From: an uncultured Eubacteriales bacterium
GTDB taxonomy: Bacteria; Bacillota; Clostridia; Christensenellales; Aristaeellaceae
Length of the DNA: 64,000 bases
Assembly (NCBI GenBank): GCA_902781095.1
Contig: CACZHW010000004.1
Location: 94,335-158,334, forward strand
Reading direction: 5' to 3'
The number at the start of each line of letters is the position of its first letter. The first letter of the stretch is position 1. Position numbers and translations under genes: made by a program. Under the pieces are notes generated by a model. It ran no database searches and was not told the DNA's origin. It saw only the letters and a program-made list of their open reading frames with translations. Positions 34,339 to 44,512 of this stretch are shown here, piece by piece.

Positions 34339-36048
34339 TCAGTTCAGGCAGAAGGCATCGATGGGCGAGCCGGGCGCGACCATCGGGGCCACCATCTCGT
34401 CGATATCCAGCATGCACTCGATGATGCACGGCTTCCTCTCCCGCACCGCCTTGGCAAAGGCCTCCGCGAAAGCGGCCAGATCCGAGACCCGCGTGCCCTC
34501 GATGCCGTACGCGTCCGCCAGCTTTACGAAGTCCGGCCCGCGGTCCAGCGTCGTCTGACTGTAGCGGTGGCCGTAGAACAGCGTCTGCCACTGGCGCACC
34601 ATGCCCAGCGTGCCGTTGTTGAAGATGACGACGATCACCGGGAAGCCGTAGTGCTGAATGGTGGAAAGCTCGGTCAGGTTCATGCGGAAGGATCCGTCGC
34701 CCGTGATGAGCACCACCGGGTTGCCCTCCGGATCCCCGGCCGCGGCGCCCATCGCCGAGCCAAGGCCGTAGCCCATGGTGCCCAGGCCGCCGCTGGTGAT
34801 CAGCTGCCGCGGATGGATGAAGGGGAAGTGCTGCGCCGTCCACATCTGGTGCTGGCCCACGTCGGTCGCCACCGTGATGTCCGGCGCCGTCGCCGCGATG
34901 GTCTTGAGGATTTTGCGCGGCTCGAACAGGCTGTCGGTCAGGTAGTCCTCCGCCATGCCGCAGGCCTGCTGCATCCAGAGCTCGTGGTGCTTGCGGCTGA
35001 CGCGGGAGAGCAGCAGCTCCAGAACCAGCCGCGCGTCGCCCGTGATGTGCAGCGTGGTCGTCACGTTCTTGTTGATCTCGGCGCGGTCGATGTCGATGTG
35101 CAGCACCTTCGCGCTCGGCGCGAAGGCCGCCGCCTTGCCCAGCGCGCGGTCGGAGAAGCGCACGCCCACGGCGATCAGCAGGTCGCAGCGCTGCATGGCG
35201 ATGTTGGCCGCATGGGTGCCGTGCATACCCAGCATGCCCAGCATCCGCGGGTTGGTGGCCGGTACGGCGCCCAGCCCCATCAGCGAGGAGACCACCGGCG
35301 CGTCCACGCGCTCCGCCAGGGCCAGCAGCTCCGCTTCCGCCCCGGAGAGGATGACGCCGCCGCCGCAGTAGATGAGCGGCCTGTGGGCCTCGGCGATCAG
35401 CTGCGCCGCCTTCTCCAGCCTGGGCTGGGCCTTCGTCTTGTAGCGCTCCAGCGCCTCGCCGGAGGGCCGCAGCTGCACCGTCGGGTGCTTGGCGGACAGC
35501 GGCGGGATCAGCGCGTCGCCGGAGAGCGGGACGTACTCCGTCTCCGCCACCTGCACGTCCTTGGGGATGTCCACCAGCACCGGCCCCGGGCGGCCGGAAG
35601 CCGCGATGAAGAACGCCTCCCGCAGGGTGGACGCCAGCTTTTCCACGCTGTGCACCAGATAGTTATGCTTGGTCACGGGCATCGTCATGCCGCTGATGTC
35701 CGCCTCCTGGAAGGAGTCGGTGCCCATGAGGCTCTGCGGCACGTTGCCCGTGATGAACACCACGGGAGAGGAATCCATATAGGCCGTGGCGATGGCCGTC
35801 ACGAGGTTGGTCGCGCCCGGGCCGCTCGTGGCCAGGCACACGCCCGTCCGGCCGGTGCGGCGCGCGTAGCCGTCCGCGGCGTGTCCCGCATGCTGCTCGT
35901 GCGCGGTTAATACATGGGAAATCCTGTCGCTGCGCGCGTACAGCGCGTCGTAAATGGGCAGCACCGCGCCGCCCGGAAACCCGAATATCGTCTCCACCTG
36001 CTGTTCGATCAGGCATTCGATCAGGATCTCCGCCCCGCTGAGTTTCAA
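34339..36048 (-). CDS. ilvB: Acetolactate synthase large (catalytic) subunit
   Basis: Thiamine-diphosphate enzyme that condenses pyruvate with pyruvate or 2-ketobutyrate, the first common step to valine, leucine and isoleucine. The 569-residue protein has the N-terminal domain with GFPGGAVLPIYDAL and the catalytic Glu in TAHEQHAGHAADGYAR. The C-terminal ThDP/Mg motif begins GDGSFRMN and ends near NNGTLGMVRQWQ. FAD-type ALS is expected from the length. It is the first gene of the operon and is preceded by a T-box leader. Confidence 0.97.
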   Translation of the reverse strand: MKLSGAEILIECLIEQQVETIFGFPGGAVLPIYDALYARSDRISHVLTAHEQHAGHAADGYARRTGRTGVCLATSGPGATNLVTAIATAYMDSSPVVFITGNVPQSLMGTDSFQEADISGMTMPVTKHNYLVHSVEKLASTLREAFFIAASGRPGPVLVDIPKDVQVAETEYVPLSGDALIPPLSAKHPTVQLRPSGEALERYKTKAQPRLEKAAQLIAEAHRPLIYCGGGVILSGAEAELLALAERVDAPVVSSLMGLGAVPATNPRMLGMLGMHGTHAANIAMQRCDLLIAVGVRFSDRALGKAAAFAPSAKVLHIDIDRAEINKNVTTTLHITGDARLVLELLLSRVSRKHHELWMQQACGMAEDYLTDSLFEPRKILKTIAATAPDITVATDVGQHQMWTAQHFPFIHPRQLITSGGLGTMGYGLGSAMGAAAGDPEGNPVVLITGDGSFRMNLTELSTIQHYGFPVIVVIFNNGTLGMVRQWQTLFYGHRYSQTTLDRGPDFVKLADAYGIEGTRVSDLAAFAEAFAKAVRERKPCIIECMLDIDEMVAPMVAPGSPIDAFCLN

Positions 36049-36349
36049 TGGGACCCCTCGCTTTCTCTTCGATTCAAAAAGGCAGCCTATCCCCTGTTTA
36101 GGGCGAAAGGCTGCCTTCGCTGTACCACCTAAATTCCGTGCTTCGCACGCTCACGGATGCCCGGAGACATCCCCACGATGTAACGGTCGAACCCGCCGGA
36201 CCTACACACCCGAAGGCTTCAGCCCGGTGCTCCGAAGCGACCCTTCCGCGCCCCCCGCAGGGGCCTCGCACCGCCGCCCCCTCGCTTGGCGTTCCTCACG
36301 GAATTTTTCTTCTTCATCGCCGATAATCATCTGTTATTCTTCGGTATTG
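36049..36349 (-). ncRNA. T-box leader of the ilv operon
   Basis: A leader of about 300 bases upstream of ilvB. It carries the T-box sequence AGGTGGTACAGCG (36118-36130, minus strand), preceded by a CCGTG/GCACGG hairpin and followed by the terminator at 36081-36115. The canonical core is GGGTGGNACCGCG, so this one has an A in place of the usual C after TGGTAC. The variable base after UGG is U, which fits tRNAs with discriminator A (Ile, Leu and Val all qualify). The specifier codon could not be assigned with confidence by eye. Uncharged tRNA should favour the antiterminator and switch on branched-chain amino acid synthesis. Confidence 0.85.
36081..36115 (-). terminator. T-box regulated terminator
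   Basis: On the minus strand AGGCAGCC-type arms (GGCAGCCT/AGGCTGCC) form a stem with an inner CCC/GGG pair, followed by TTTTTT. It overlaps the 3' part of the antiterminator region directly after the T-box. Confidence 0.85.
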
Positions 36350-36355
36350 AACGAT

Positions 36356-36384
36356 ATATTACCATGCCGTTCGGCAGGTGTCAA
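36356..36384 (-). promoter_or_regulatory. Promoter of the ilv operon
   Basis: On the minus strand TTGACA and TAATAT are 17 bases apart, with the expected start near 36349 at the head of the T-box leader. Confidence 0.8.
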
Positions 36385-36435
36385 GCGCTTTCTTGTTTCG
36401 AATTGTTAACGAATTGTTTCGCAGTTATCCGGCTG

Positions 36436-36563
36436 TTCTGCACAGGCGTCCTGCGGTTATCCCCAATTTTATCCACAGGCCTTTTTCATTGTATTCTTTT
36501 ATATTTCAGCTGTTTTAAGAAGAAACCCACACTTTTCAACAATTGAACGTTCACTTTTCCACA
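36436..36563 (+). promoter_or_regulatory. Cluster of DnaA-box-like sites next to an AT-rich stretch
   Basis: Four sites in the same orientation match the DnaA box TTATNCACA. TTATCCACA at 36469-36477 is perfect. TTCTGCACA (36436-36444), TTATCCCCA (36457-36465) and TTTTCCACA (36555-36563) each have one mismatch. A very AT-rich segment (about 36580-36635) follows and could unwind easily. The region is otherwise gene-free. It lies between ilvB and tsaD, not beside dnaA, and the flanking genes do not change strand, so it is more likely a DnaA-binding or titration cluster than the chromosome origin. Confidence 0.5.
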
Positions 36564-36641
36564 GGCCTGTCGAAAACCGTCTCGTAATAAATTTATTAAA
36601 TTTGTTAATTAAGTTAATATTTTTGTTTCGTTTTGTAATGT

Positions 36642-37709
36642 TCAGTTCTGCCGGATCAGCTGCAGGGAAGGCGCCGCGTTCAGCTCCAGCGTCGCGATTT
36701 CGCCGCGCATCAGCCGGTAGAAGGCCGCGCTGCCGATCATCGCCGCGTTGTCCGTGCACAGCACGGGCGGCGGCATCACCAGCCGGATATGCGCCTTCTG
36801 GCACTTGTCGTTCATCGTGTCGCGCAGGCCGGAGTTGCTGGCCACGCCGCCCGCCAGGGCGACGGTCTTTGCGCCCGTCTCCGTCGCGGCGAGCAGGGCC
36901 TTGCTGCTCAGCAGCTCCACCGCCGCGTGCTGGAAGGAGGCCGCGACGTCCGCCGGGACGATCTCCTCCCCGCGCTGCTTTGCCGTATGCACCGCATTGA
37001 TCAGCGCCGTTTTGAGGCCGGAGAAGCTGTAGTCGTAGCGCCCCTGCGTATGCACGTGGGGCAGCTCCAGCGCGTGCGGATTGCCCTCCCGGCTCAGCTT
37101 GTCCAGCAGCGGCCCGCCCGGATACGGAAGCCCGATGACGCGGGCCGCCTTGTCGAACGCTTCGCCCGCCGCGTCGTCCATCGTCTGGCCCAGCAGCGTA
37201 TAGCGCCCGTAATCCTCCACGCGGATGATGTGGGAGTGCCCGCCCGATACGACGAGGCAGAGAAAAGGCGGCACGAGGTCCGGATGGGCGATGTAGTTCG
37301 CGCTCACGTGGCCTTCGATGTGGTTGACCGGAATCAGCGGCTTTCCCGCCGCAAACGCCAGCGCCTTGGCGTAGCACACACCCACCAGCAATGCCCCGAC
37401 CAGCCCCGGTCCGTAGGTGACCGCAACGGCGTCGACGTCGGAGACCGTCATCTTGGCCCGCTCAAGCGCCTCCTGCACGACCGGGCAGACGGCGTCCAGA
37501 TGCGCGCGGCTGGCGATCTCCGGGACGACGCCGCCGTACTGCGCGTGCAGCGCGATCTGCGAGGAGATCACCGAGGAGACGACCTCCCGGCCGTCGCGCA
37601 CCACGGCCGCCGCCGTCTCGTCACAGCTGGACTCGATCGCCAGGATCGTCGCGTGTCCGGCTTCCATCAGCTTCTTCGTCTGCAGCTGCGCGTTTTCATA
37701 CCAGGTCAT
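36642..37709 (-). CDS. tsaD: tRNA N6-adenosine threonylcarbamoyltransferase
   Basis: Transfers threonylcarbamoyl to A37 of tRNAs that read ANN codons. A 355-residue Kae1/TsaD protein: start ILAIESSCDETAAAVV (about 22-37), metal-binding His pair in NHIEGHV, GQTMDDAAGEAFDKAARV, and the C-terminal PPPVLCTDNAAMIG with metal-binding Asp. About 14 residues at the N-terminus precede the usual start, but the ATG at 37709 has GGAGG close upstream. Partners TsaB, TsaC and TsaE are not encoded here. Confidence 0.96.
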   Translation of the reverse strand: MTWYENAQLQTKKLMEAGHATILAIESSCDETAAAVVRDGREVVSSVISSQIALHAQYGGVVPEIASRAHLDAVCPVVQEALERAKMTVSDVDAVAVTYGPGLVGALLVGVCYAKALAFAAGKPLIPVNHIEGHVSANYIAHPDLVPPFLCLVVSGGHSHIIRVEDYGRYTLLGQTMDDAAGEAFDKAARVIGLPYPGGPLLDKLSREGNPHALELPHVHTQGRYDYSFSGLKTALINAVHTAKQRGEEIVPADVAASFQHAAVELLSSKALLAATETGAKTVALAGGVASNSGLRDTMNDKCQKAHIRLVMPPPVLCTDNAAMIGSAAFYRLMRGEIATLELNAAPSLQLIRQN

Positions 37710-37724
37710 AGTTCCTCCGAAAAC

Positions 37725-37752
37725 CCCGCCGCACAGCCTGCTGTGCGGCGGG
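37725..37752 (-). terminator. Terminator of prfB
   Basis: A perfect 12-bp stem (CCCGCCGCACAG and its complement) with a four-base loop follows the prfB stop by 34 bases. On the minus strand the tail is GTTTTC; a longer T-run exists on the plus side. It is only about 15 bases before the tsaD start. Confidence 0.7.
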
Positions 37753-37786
37753 TCCGTTTTTTTATCTTTCGCCTTGTCCGGCCTGT

Positions 37787-38888
37787 TTACTGCATCTGCA
37801 GGTACGCCGTGATGAAGCCGTCCAGTTCGCCGTCCATCACGCCGGCGACGTCGCTGGTCTCATAGCCCGTCCGGTGATCCTTCACCATCGAATACGGGTG
37901 GAAGACGTAGGAGCGGATCTGGCTGCCCCATTCGATCTTCTTCATCTCGCCCTTGATGTCGGCCATCTGCTGCTCGCGCTCACGCTCGCGCAGCTCCAGC
38001 AGCTTGGCCTTCAGCATGCGGATACAGTTCTCGCGGTTGTGCACCTGGTCCCGGCTCGTCTGGCTGGAGACCACGATGCCCGTCGGATAGTGCGTCATGC
38101 GCACGGCGGAGCTCGTCTTGTTGACGTTCTGTCCGCCCGCGCCGCTGGAGTGGTACGTGTCCACCCGCACGTCCTTCATGTCGATTTCGATCTCGTTGTC
38201 GTCGTCCTCGATGATGGGCATGACGTCCACCGAAGAGAAGCTCGTATGGCGGCGCGCCGCGGCGTCGAACGGGCTGATGCGCACCAGGCGGTGGACGCCC
38301 TTCTCGCTGCGCAGGAAACCGTAGGCGTTGTCGCCCGTCACCTCGATGGTCACGCTCTTGATGCCCGCCTCGTCGCCGTCCAGCAGGTCGATGACCTTTA
38401 CGCCGTAGCCGTGGCGCTCACAGTAGCGCGTATACATGCGGTAGAGCATCAGCGTCCAGTCCTGTGCCTCCGTTCCGCCCGCGCCCGCGTGCAGGGAGAT
38501 ATAGCAGTTGTTGGAATCGTAGTCACCGCGCAGCAGGCTCTCCAGCCGCAATTCTTCCAGATCCGCCTGGAGCTTGCGGATTTCCTCTCCCGCCTCCGCG
38601 ACGAGGTCCTCGTCCTCCATCTCCTGGGCCAGTTCCATGGTGGCCTCCACGTCGTCCGCGCGGCTGCCCAGCTTTTCGTAATGCTCGATCTTGTTTTCGG
38701 CAATGCGCACCTTCTTGGAAACCTGGGTCGAACGCTCCAGGTCGTTCCAGAAGTCCGGCTCGTTCATCGTCTCGTGCAGCTCTGCGAGCTGCTCTTTCAA
38801 GCCGGCGATGTTAAAGTGACTCACCTGCCTCAACGATGTTTTCGCGGATTTGGGCCAGCTCCTGGCGGTAGCCTTCCAGTTCGATCAC
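37787..38888 (-). CDS. prfB: Peptide chain release factor 2 with programmed +1 frameshift
   Basis: Releases finished proteins at UGA and UAA. The main frame (38812 to 37787) gives 341 residues with SPF (RISPFDAAARRH) and GGQ (SSGAGGQNVNK). An upstream zero frame starts at GTG 38888 and gives 25 codons beginning V-I-E-L-E-G-Y-R-Q-E-L, ending CTT-TAA. A +1 slip at CTT-T joins it to AACATCGCC (N-I-A-G-L), producing a 366-residue RF2, the normal length. A Shine-Dalgarno-like AGGTGAG lies four bases before CTT, as expected for a frameshift stimulator. The odd point is that the in-frame stop is UAA, where UGA is the classical choice. Own promoter at 38938-38967. Confidence 0.94.
38811..38816 (-). 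other. RF2 +1 frameshift site, CTT-TAA
   Basis: The slippery codon CTT is followed by stop TAA and then C. The ribosome shifts one base forward to read AAC. Upstream AGGTGAG acts as the internal Shine-Dalgarno element. Most known sites read CTT-TGA-C; this one has TAA. Confidence 0.88.
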
Positions 38889-38937
38889 GTTGATTCACTT
38901 CCTTTATTCAGGTCGATCGGTAAAACCCATTCGGGTC

Positions 38938-38967
38938 ATTATACACTATTTATACGGATATTGTCAC
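38938..38967 (-). promoter_or_regulatory. Promoter of prfB
   Basis: On the minus strand GTGACA and TATAAT are 18 bases apart. It lies in the 90-base gap between secA and prfB. Confidence 0.65.
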
Positions 38968-38978
38968 GGCAGAAACGG

Positions 38979-41741
<2,763 letters not shown>

Positions 41742-41768
41742 GTTCTTTCCTCTGTCCTGGGTCGTTTC

Positions 41769-41789
41769 GGGGATTCCCGGAGAATCCCC
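41769..41789. terminator. Hairpin between lepB and secA
   Basis: GGGGATTC pairs with GAATCCCC around a five-base loop. There is no strong T-run on either side, so it may be a weak terminator or an mRNA-end stabiliser. Confidence 0.4.
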
Positions 41790-41843
41790 CTGTTTCGTAA
41801 ACGGCCTCCCCCGCGCTGCGGAAGAGGCCGCCTTTTCACATTC

Positions 41844-42425
41844 TCAGTATTCCATCACCCTGAAGCGGGTAAAGGGGAAGACCACCACGCGCACATGTCC
41901 CTTGATCATCGTCCTGGGGAGCGCGCCGACCATGCTGTCGCGGCTGTCGCGGGAATTGCTGCGGTTGTCACCCAGCACGAAGTAATGCCCTTCCGGCACC
42001 GTGAAGGGGCCGAAGTCCCGGAGGTTTTCCCGCTTTTCAAACGGCTGCTCCATCAGCTCCCCGTTGACGTACAGGTCCTGCCCGCGCAGCTCCACCGTCT
42101 CCCCCGGAAGGCCGACCACGCGCTTGACGCGGTACTTGCCGTCGCTGGCGTTGGGGTACTTGCAGATGACGATGTCAAACCGCTCCGGATCGCCGAAGAG
42201 ATAATCGAACTTCGTGCTGATCATGAATTCGCCGTCCAGCAGCGTATTCATCATGGATTCACCGTCCACGCGCACCGGCTCGAAAATCAGCGTCCGCACG
42301 CACAGGGCCAGCGCGCCGGCCACGACGAAGACCATGATCCACTCAAAAATCTCTCTGCCCAAGCTCTTCTTGACCTTCTCCTGCTCTTTTTGCTCTTCCT
42401 TTTTCCTGCCAAAGGCCATGTCCAT
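41844..42425 (-). CDS. lepB: Signal peptidase I
   Basis: Membrane protease that removes Sec signal peptides. The 193-residue protein has a charged cytoplasmic head (about 1-28), one transmembrane helix (about 29-47), catalytic Ser in DGESMMNTL and catalytic Lys in YRVKRVVGLPGE, and the box-E motif GDNRSNSRDSRD. It is the Gram-positive type with a single helix. Its start lies 18 bases after DUF951 and it precedes secA, so export functions are grouped. Confidence 0.96.
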   Translation of the reverse strand: MDMAFGRKKEEQKEQEKVKKSLGREIFEWIMVFVVAGALALCVRTLIFEPVRVDGESMMNTLLDGEFMISTKFDYLFGDPERFDIVICKYPNASDGKYRVKRVVGLPGETVELRGQDLYVNGELMEQPFEKRENLRDFGPFTVPEGHYFVLGDNRSNSRDSRDSMVGALPRTMIKGHVRVVVFPFTRFRVMEY

Positions 42426-42443
42426 CGTTCTCCTTTGCCGACA

Positions 42444-42662
42444 TTATTCCGCGGGCTCCTGCGCCGTTTCCGGGGCCGGTCCCTGTTCGATGATCCTTTT
42501 GAGGCGCTTTAAAAAGACGACGCGGTCCAGCATCACCACGCGTCCGCAGCCTTCGCAGCGGATTTTGATGTCCGCGCCCGTCCTCGTGATGCGCCAGCGG
42601 AGACTCCCGCAGGGGTGCGGCTTCTTCATCTGCACCAGATCGCCCACGCGCAGTTCCTGCAT
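42444..42662 (-). CDS. DUF951 family small protein
   Basis: A 72-residue protein with the DUF951 pattern: GDLVQMKKPHPCGS, RTGADIKIRCEGCGR and VVMLDRVVF. Three Cys residues suggest metal or nucleic-acid binding, but the function is unknown. It is widely conserved in Firmicutes, often near housekeeping genes. ATG 42662 is chosen for its GGAGG seven bases upstream; 18 upstream in-frame codons are not supported. It lies between the alarmone synthetase and lepB genes. Confidence 0.9.
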   Translation of the reverse strand: MQELRVGDLVQMKKPHPCGSLRWRITRTGADIKIRCEGCGRVVMLDRVVFLKRLKRIIEQGPAPETAQEPAE

Positions 42663-42721
42663 GGTATCGCCTCCTCGCACGGGCGCCATTATATCAGTAC
42701 CGCGTTCTTTTTTCAAGGCAT

Positions 42722-43405
42722 TTACTCGTCAATGCGGTGAATGCGCTCCCGCAGCCGCATCATCTTTTCGTCCGTCTGGTGGATGATGTCCGCGCACTCG
42801 CGCAGTTCGCGCATGATCTCCTCCGAATCCTCCACCTGCTTTTTATACTGCATGTCGTGGTCCAGCGTCGCCCAGAAGTCCATGGCGATGGTGCGGATCT
42901 GCAGTTCGCAGCGCACCGGGACCACCGCGTCCGAAAAGCTGACCGGGATTTCCACGATCATGTGGTAGCTGCGGTAGCCGTTGGCCTTCGGGTTTTTGAT
43001 GTAGTCCTTGACCGTCAGGATGCGCACGTCCTTCTGCTGCGCCAGCATCCGCGCGATTTCGTAGATGTCGTCGATGTACGCGCACAGCACGCGGATCCCC
43101 GCGATGTCCGAGAGGTGCTCCTGCATGCTCTGCACGCTGACCTCCTCGCCCAGGCCCCGCAGCTTGCGCGCGATGGAGGACGGCGTCTTGAGGCGGCTCT
43201 CGATAAACTCGATGGGGTTGCGCCGGTAGCGCACGGACATGTCGCGGGAGAGCACCTCCAGCTTCGTGCGCATCTCCAGGATGGCGCAGTGATACCGCAT
43301 CATGACCTCCTGATAGAGCGCCTCCTGTTCAAAGACGTGCTCACTGTCATAGGGGATGATGTCCGTATCGATGGCCATCGGGCCGCGAAGCTCGTTGTTT
43401 CTCAT
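42722..43405 (-). CDS. Small alarmone synthetase (RelQ/YjbM-like)
   Basis: Makes (p)ppGpp from ATP and GDP/GTP. The 227-residue protein has only the synthetase domain: RLKTPSSIARKL, SDIAGIRVLCAYIDDIY, the nucleotide-binding KDYIKNPKANGYRSYH, and ELQIRTIAMDFWATLDH. There is no HD hydrolase or TGS domain, so it is a stand-alone synthetase. A separate HD protein with alarmone-hydrolase motifs is encoded at 52562-53158. A TATACT-like -10 lies about 50 bases upstream, so it may head the relQ-DUF951-lepB group. Confidence 0.93.
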   Translation of the reverse strand: MRNNELRGPMAIDTDIIPYDSEHVFEQEALYQEVMMRYHCAILEMRTKLEVLSRDMSVRYRRNPIEFIESRLKTPSSIARKLRGLGEEVSVQSMQEHLSDIAGIRVLCAYIDDIYEIARMLAQQKDVRILTVKDYIKNPKANGYRSYHMIVEIPVSFSDAVVPVRCELQIRTIAMDFWATLDHDMQYKKQVEDSEEIMRELRECADIIHQTDEKMMRLRERIHRIDE

Positions 43406-43516
43406 GTGCCCACCCTTTCCCGCCGGGAAAATCGTAAACCCCGTCTTTATAAGTATAGCATAAGCATCGGCGTCCCGTCCACATACAGATTGAAGTCCGT
43501 GCCCGCATTCCGGTCC

Positions 43517-43545
43517 TTGCCAGAGGCCCTTTTTTGCGGTATGAT
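43517..43545 (+). promoter_or_regulatory. Promoter of the DUF1858 gene
   Basis: TTGCCA and TATGAT are exactly 17 bases apart on the plus strand, about 35 bases before GTG 43580. Confidence 0.68.
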
Positions 43546-43579
43546 AGGCGCATCATCGACAAAGAAAGAAGGATGCCCC

Positions 43580-43807
43580 GTGATCACCCCCGATATGACC
43601 ATCGCCGAAGTCATGCGCATGGATCCGGAAGTCGCGCCCGTCTTCCTCTCCTACGGCATGCACTGCCTCTACTGCCCCGTCTCCTCCGCGGAATCCATCG
43701 CGCAGGCCAGCCAGGTGCACGGCGTAAACGCCGACGAACTCATCGTCTCCCTCAACGAGTACTTCGCGGCCAAAGAGCAGGAGAGCACTGCGGCTCCCGC
43801 TCTGTAA
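43580..43807 (+). CDS. DUF1858 small CxxC protein
   Basis: A 75-residue protein beginning V-I-T-P-D-M-T-I-A-E-V-M (GTG start) with the family hallmark GMHCLYCP: Cys29 and Cys32 form a CxxC pair. DUF1858 domains are linked to hybrid-cluster and redox proteins, but their function is not established. It has its own promoter and terminator, so it is a single-gene transcript. A longer in-frame plus-strand ORF extends back over the alarmone synthetase, but that part is a shadow; the GTG is preceded by GAAGGA at a suitable distance. Confidence 0.88.
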   Translation: MITPDMTIAEVMRMDPEVAPVFLSYGMHCLYCPVSSAESIAQASQVHGVNADELIVSLNEYFAAKEQESTAAPAL

Positions 43808-43824
43808 GAAAGCATTTTCGGCAA

Positions 43825-43849
43825 CCTGCGCATCGCGCAGGCTTTTTTT
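43825..43849 (+). terminator. Terminator of the DUF1858 gene
   Basis: CCTGCG and CGCAGG form a stem with a five-base loop, followed by CTTTTTTT. Confidence 0.9.
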
Positions 43850-43978
43850 AAGAAAAATCACCCTTTTCCTTTTGAAAAAGGTCCGTGATAGAATAGCGAA
43901 TAAAGAAAAGCGGCGGTTTATACCCGTCCGCTCTCTTTATTTGCCCGGAACCGCACGCCCAAAAGGGAGGGAAGACCC

Positions 43979-44512
43979 ATGCCTGAACCCCGTGAATCCG
44001 CCATGCCGCGCTTTGCCGCCGGCGATACCGTCCTGCACGCCTCAGAGGGGGTCTGCTCTGTGCAGGAAATCCGTTCCATGCGCTTCGGCACGGCCGCCGA
44101 GCAGCCGTACTATATCCTCAAACCCTCCACCGTAAAGAGCTCGTCCACCGTCTATATGCCCGTCGCCCGCGGCAACGCCGTCCTGCGGCGCCTGCTTACC
44201 CGCGCGGACATCGACGCGCTCATCGAGCGCAGCCGCACCTGTGGGCCGCTCTGGGTGGAAGACAGCAAGCAGCGCCGGGAAGTCTTCCGCCGCGTGCTTC
44301 AGGAAGGCGACTACGCGCAGATCATTCACATGATTTCCGAAATCCACATCCACGGCGAACAGCGCACCGCCGAGGGCCGCAAGCCCTGCGCCGGCGACGA
44401 GGCCATCCTGTCGGAAGCGGAACACCTGCTCCACCAGGAGTTTTCCTGCGTGCTGAACCTCTCTGCCGAAGAAACCATCCGCTACGTCCGCGACAGGCTG
44501 GAAAACGCCTGA
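43979..44512 (+). CDS. CarD family transcriptional regulator
   Basis: A 177-residue protein of the CarD/CdnL group. The N-terminal Tudor-like domain (FAAGDTVLHASEGVCSVQEI, about 11-30, then YYILKPS and VYMPVA) binds the RNA polymerase beta subunit. The helical C-terminal domain is thought to stabilise open promoter complexes. It is therefore a global modulator of transcription initiation. ATG 43979 has GGGAGGG seven bases upstream. Its 3' end overlaps the convergent EamA gene by 31 bases, so the two transcripts are antisense at their tails. Confidence 0.92.
   Translation: MPEPRESAMPRFAAGDTVLHASEGVCSVQEIRSMRFGTAAEQPYYILKPSTVKSSSTVYMPVARGNAVLRRLLTRADIDALIERSRTCGPLWVEDSKQRREVFRRVLQEGDYAQIIHMISEIHIHGEQRTAEGRKPCAGDEAILSEAEHLLHQEFSCVLNLSAEETIRYVRDRLENA

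Noticed and set aside
36390..36641. Chromosomal origin of replication
   Set aside because: DnaA-box-like sites and AT-richness are present, but dnaA, dnaN, rpmH and similar genes are absent and neighbouring genes do not diverge from this point. Kept only as a DnaA-site cluster.
37787..38833. prfB as a simple 348-codon gene starting at 38833
   Set aside because: That start has no ribosome site and leaves out the conserved N-terminus, which is encoded in the zero frame from 38888 and joined by the +1 shift.
42737..43579. N-terminal extension of the DUF1858 protein across the alarmone synthetase
   Set aside because: The extension is an antisense shadow; a promoter at 43517 and GTG 43580 define the short gene, which matches the family length.
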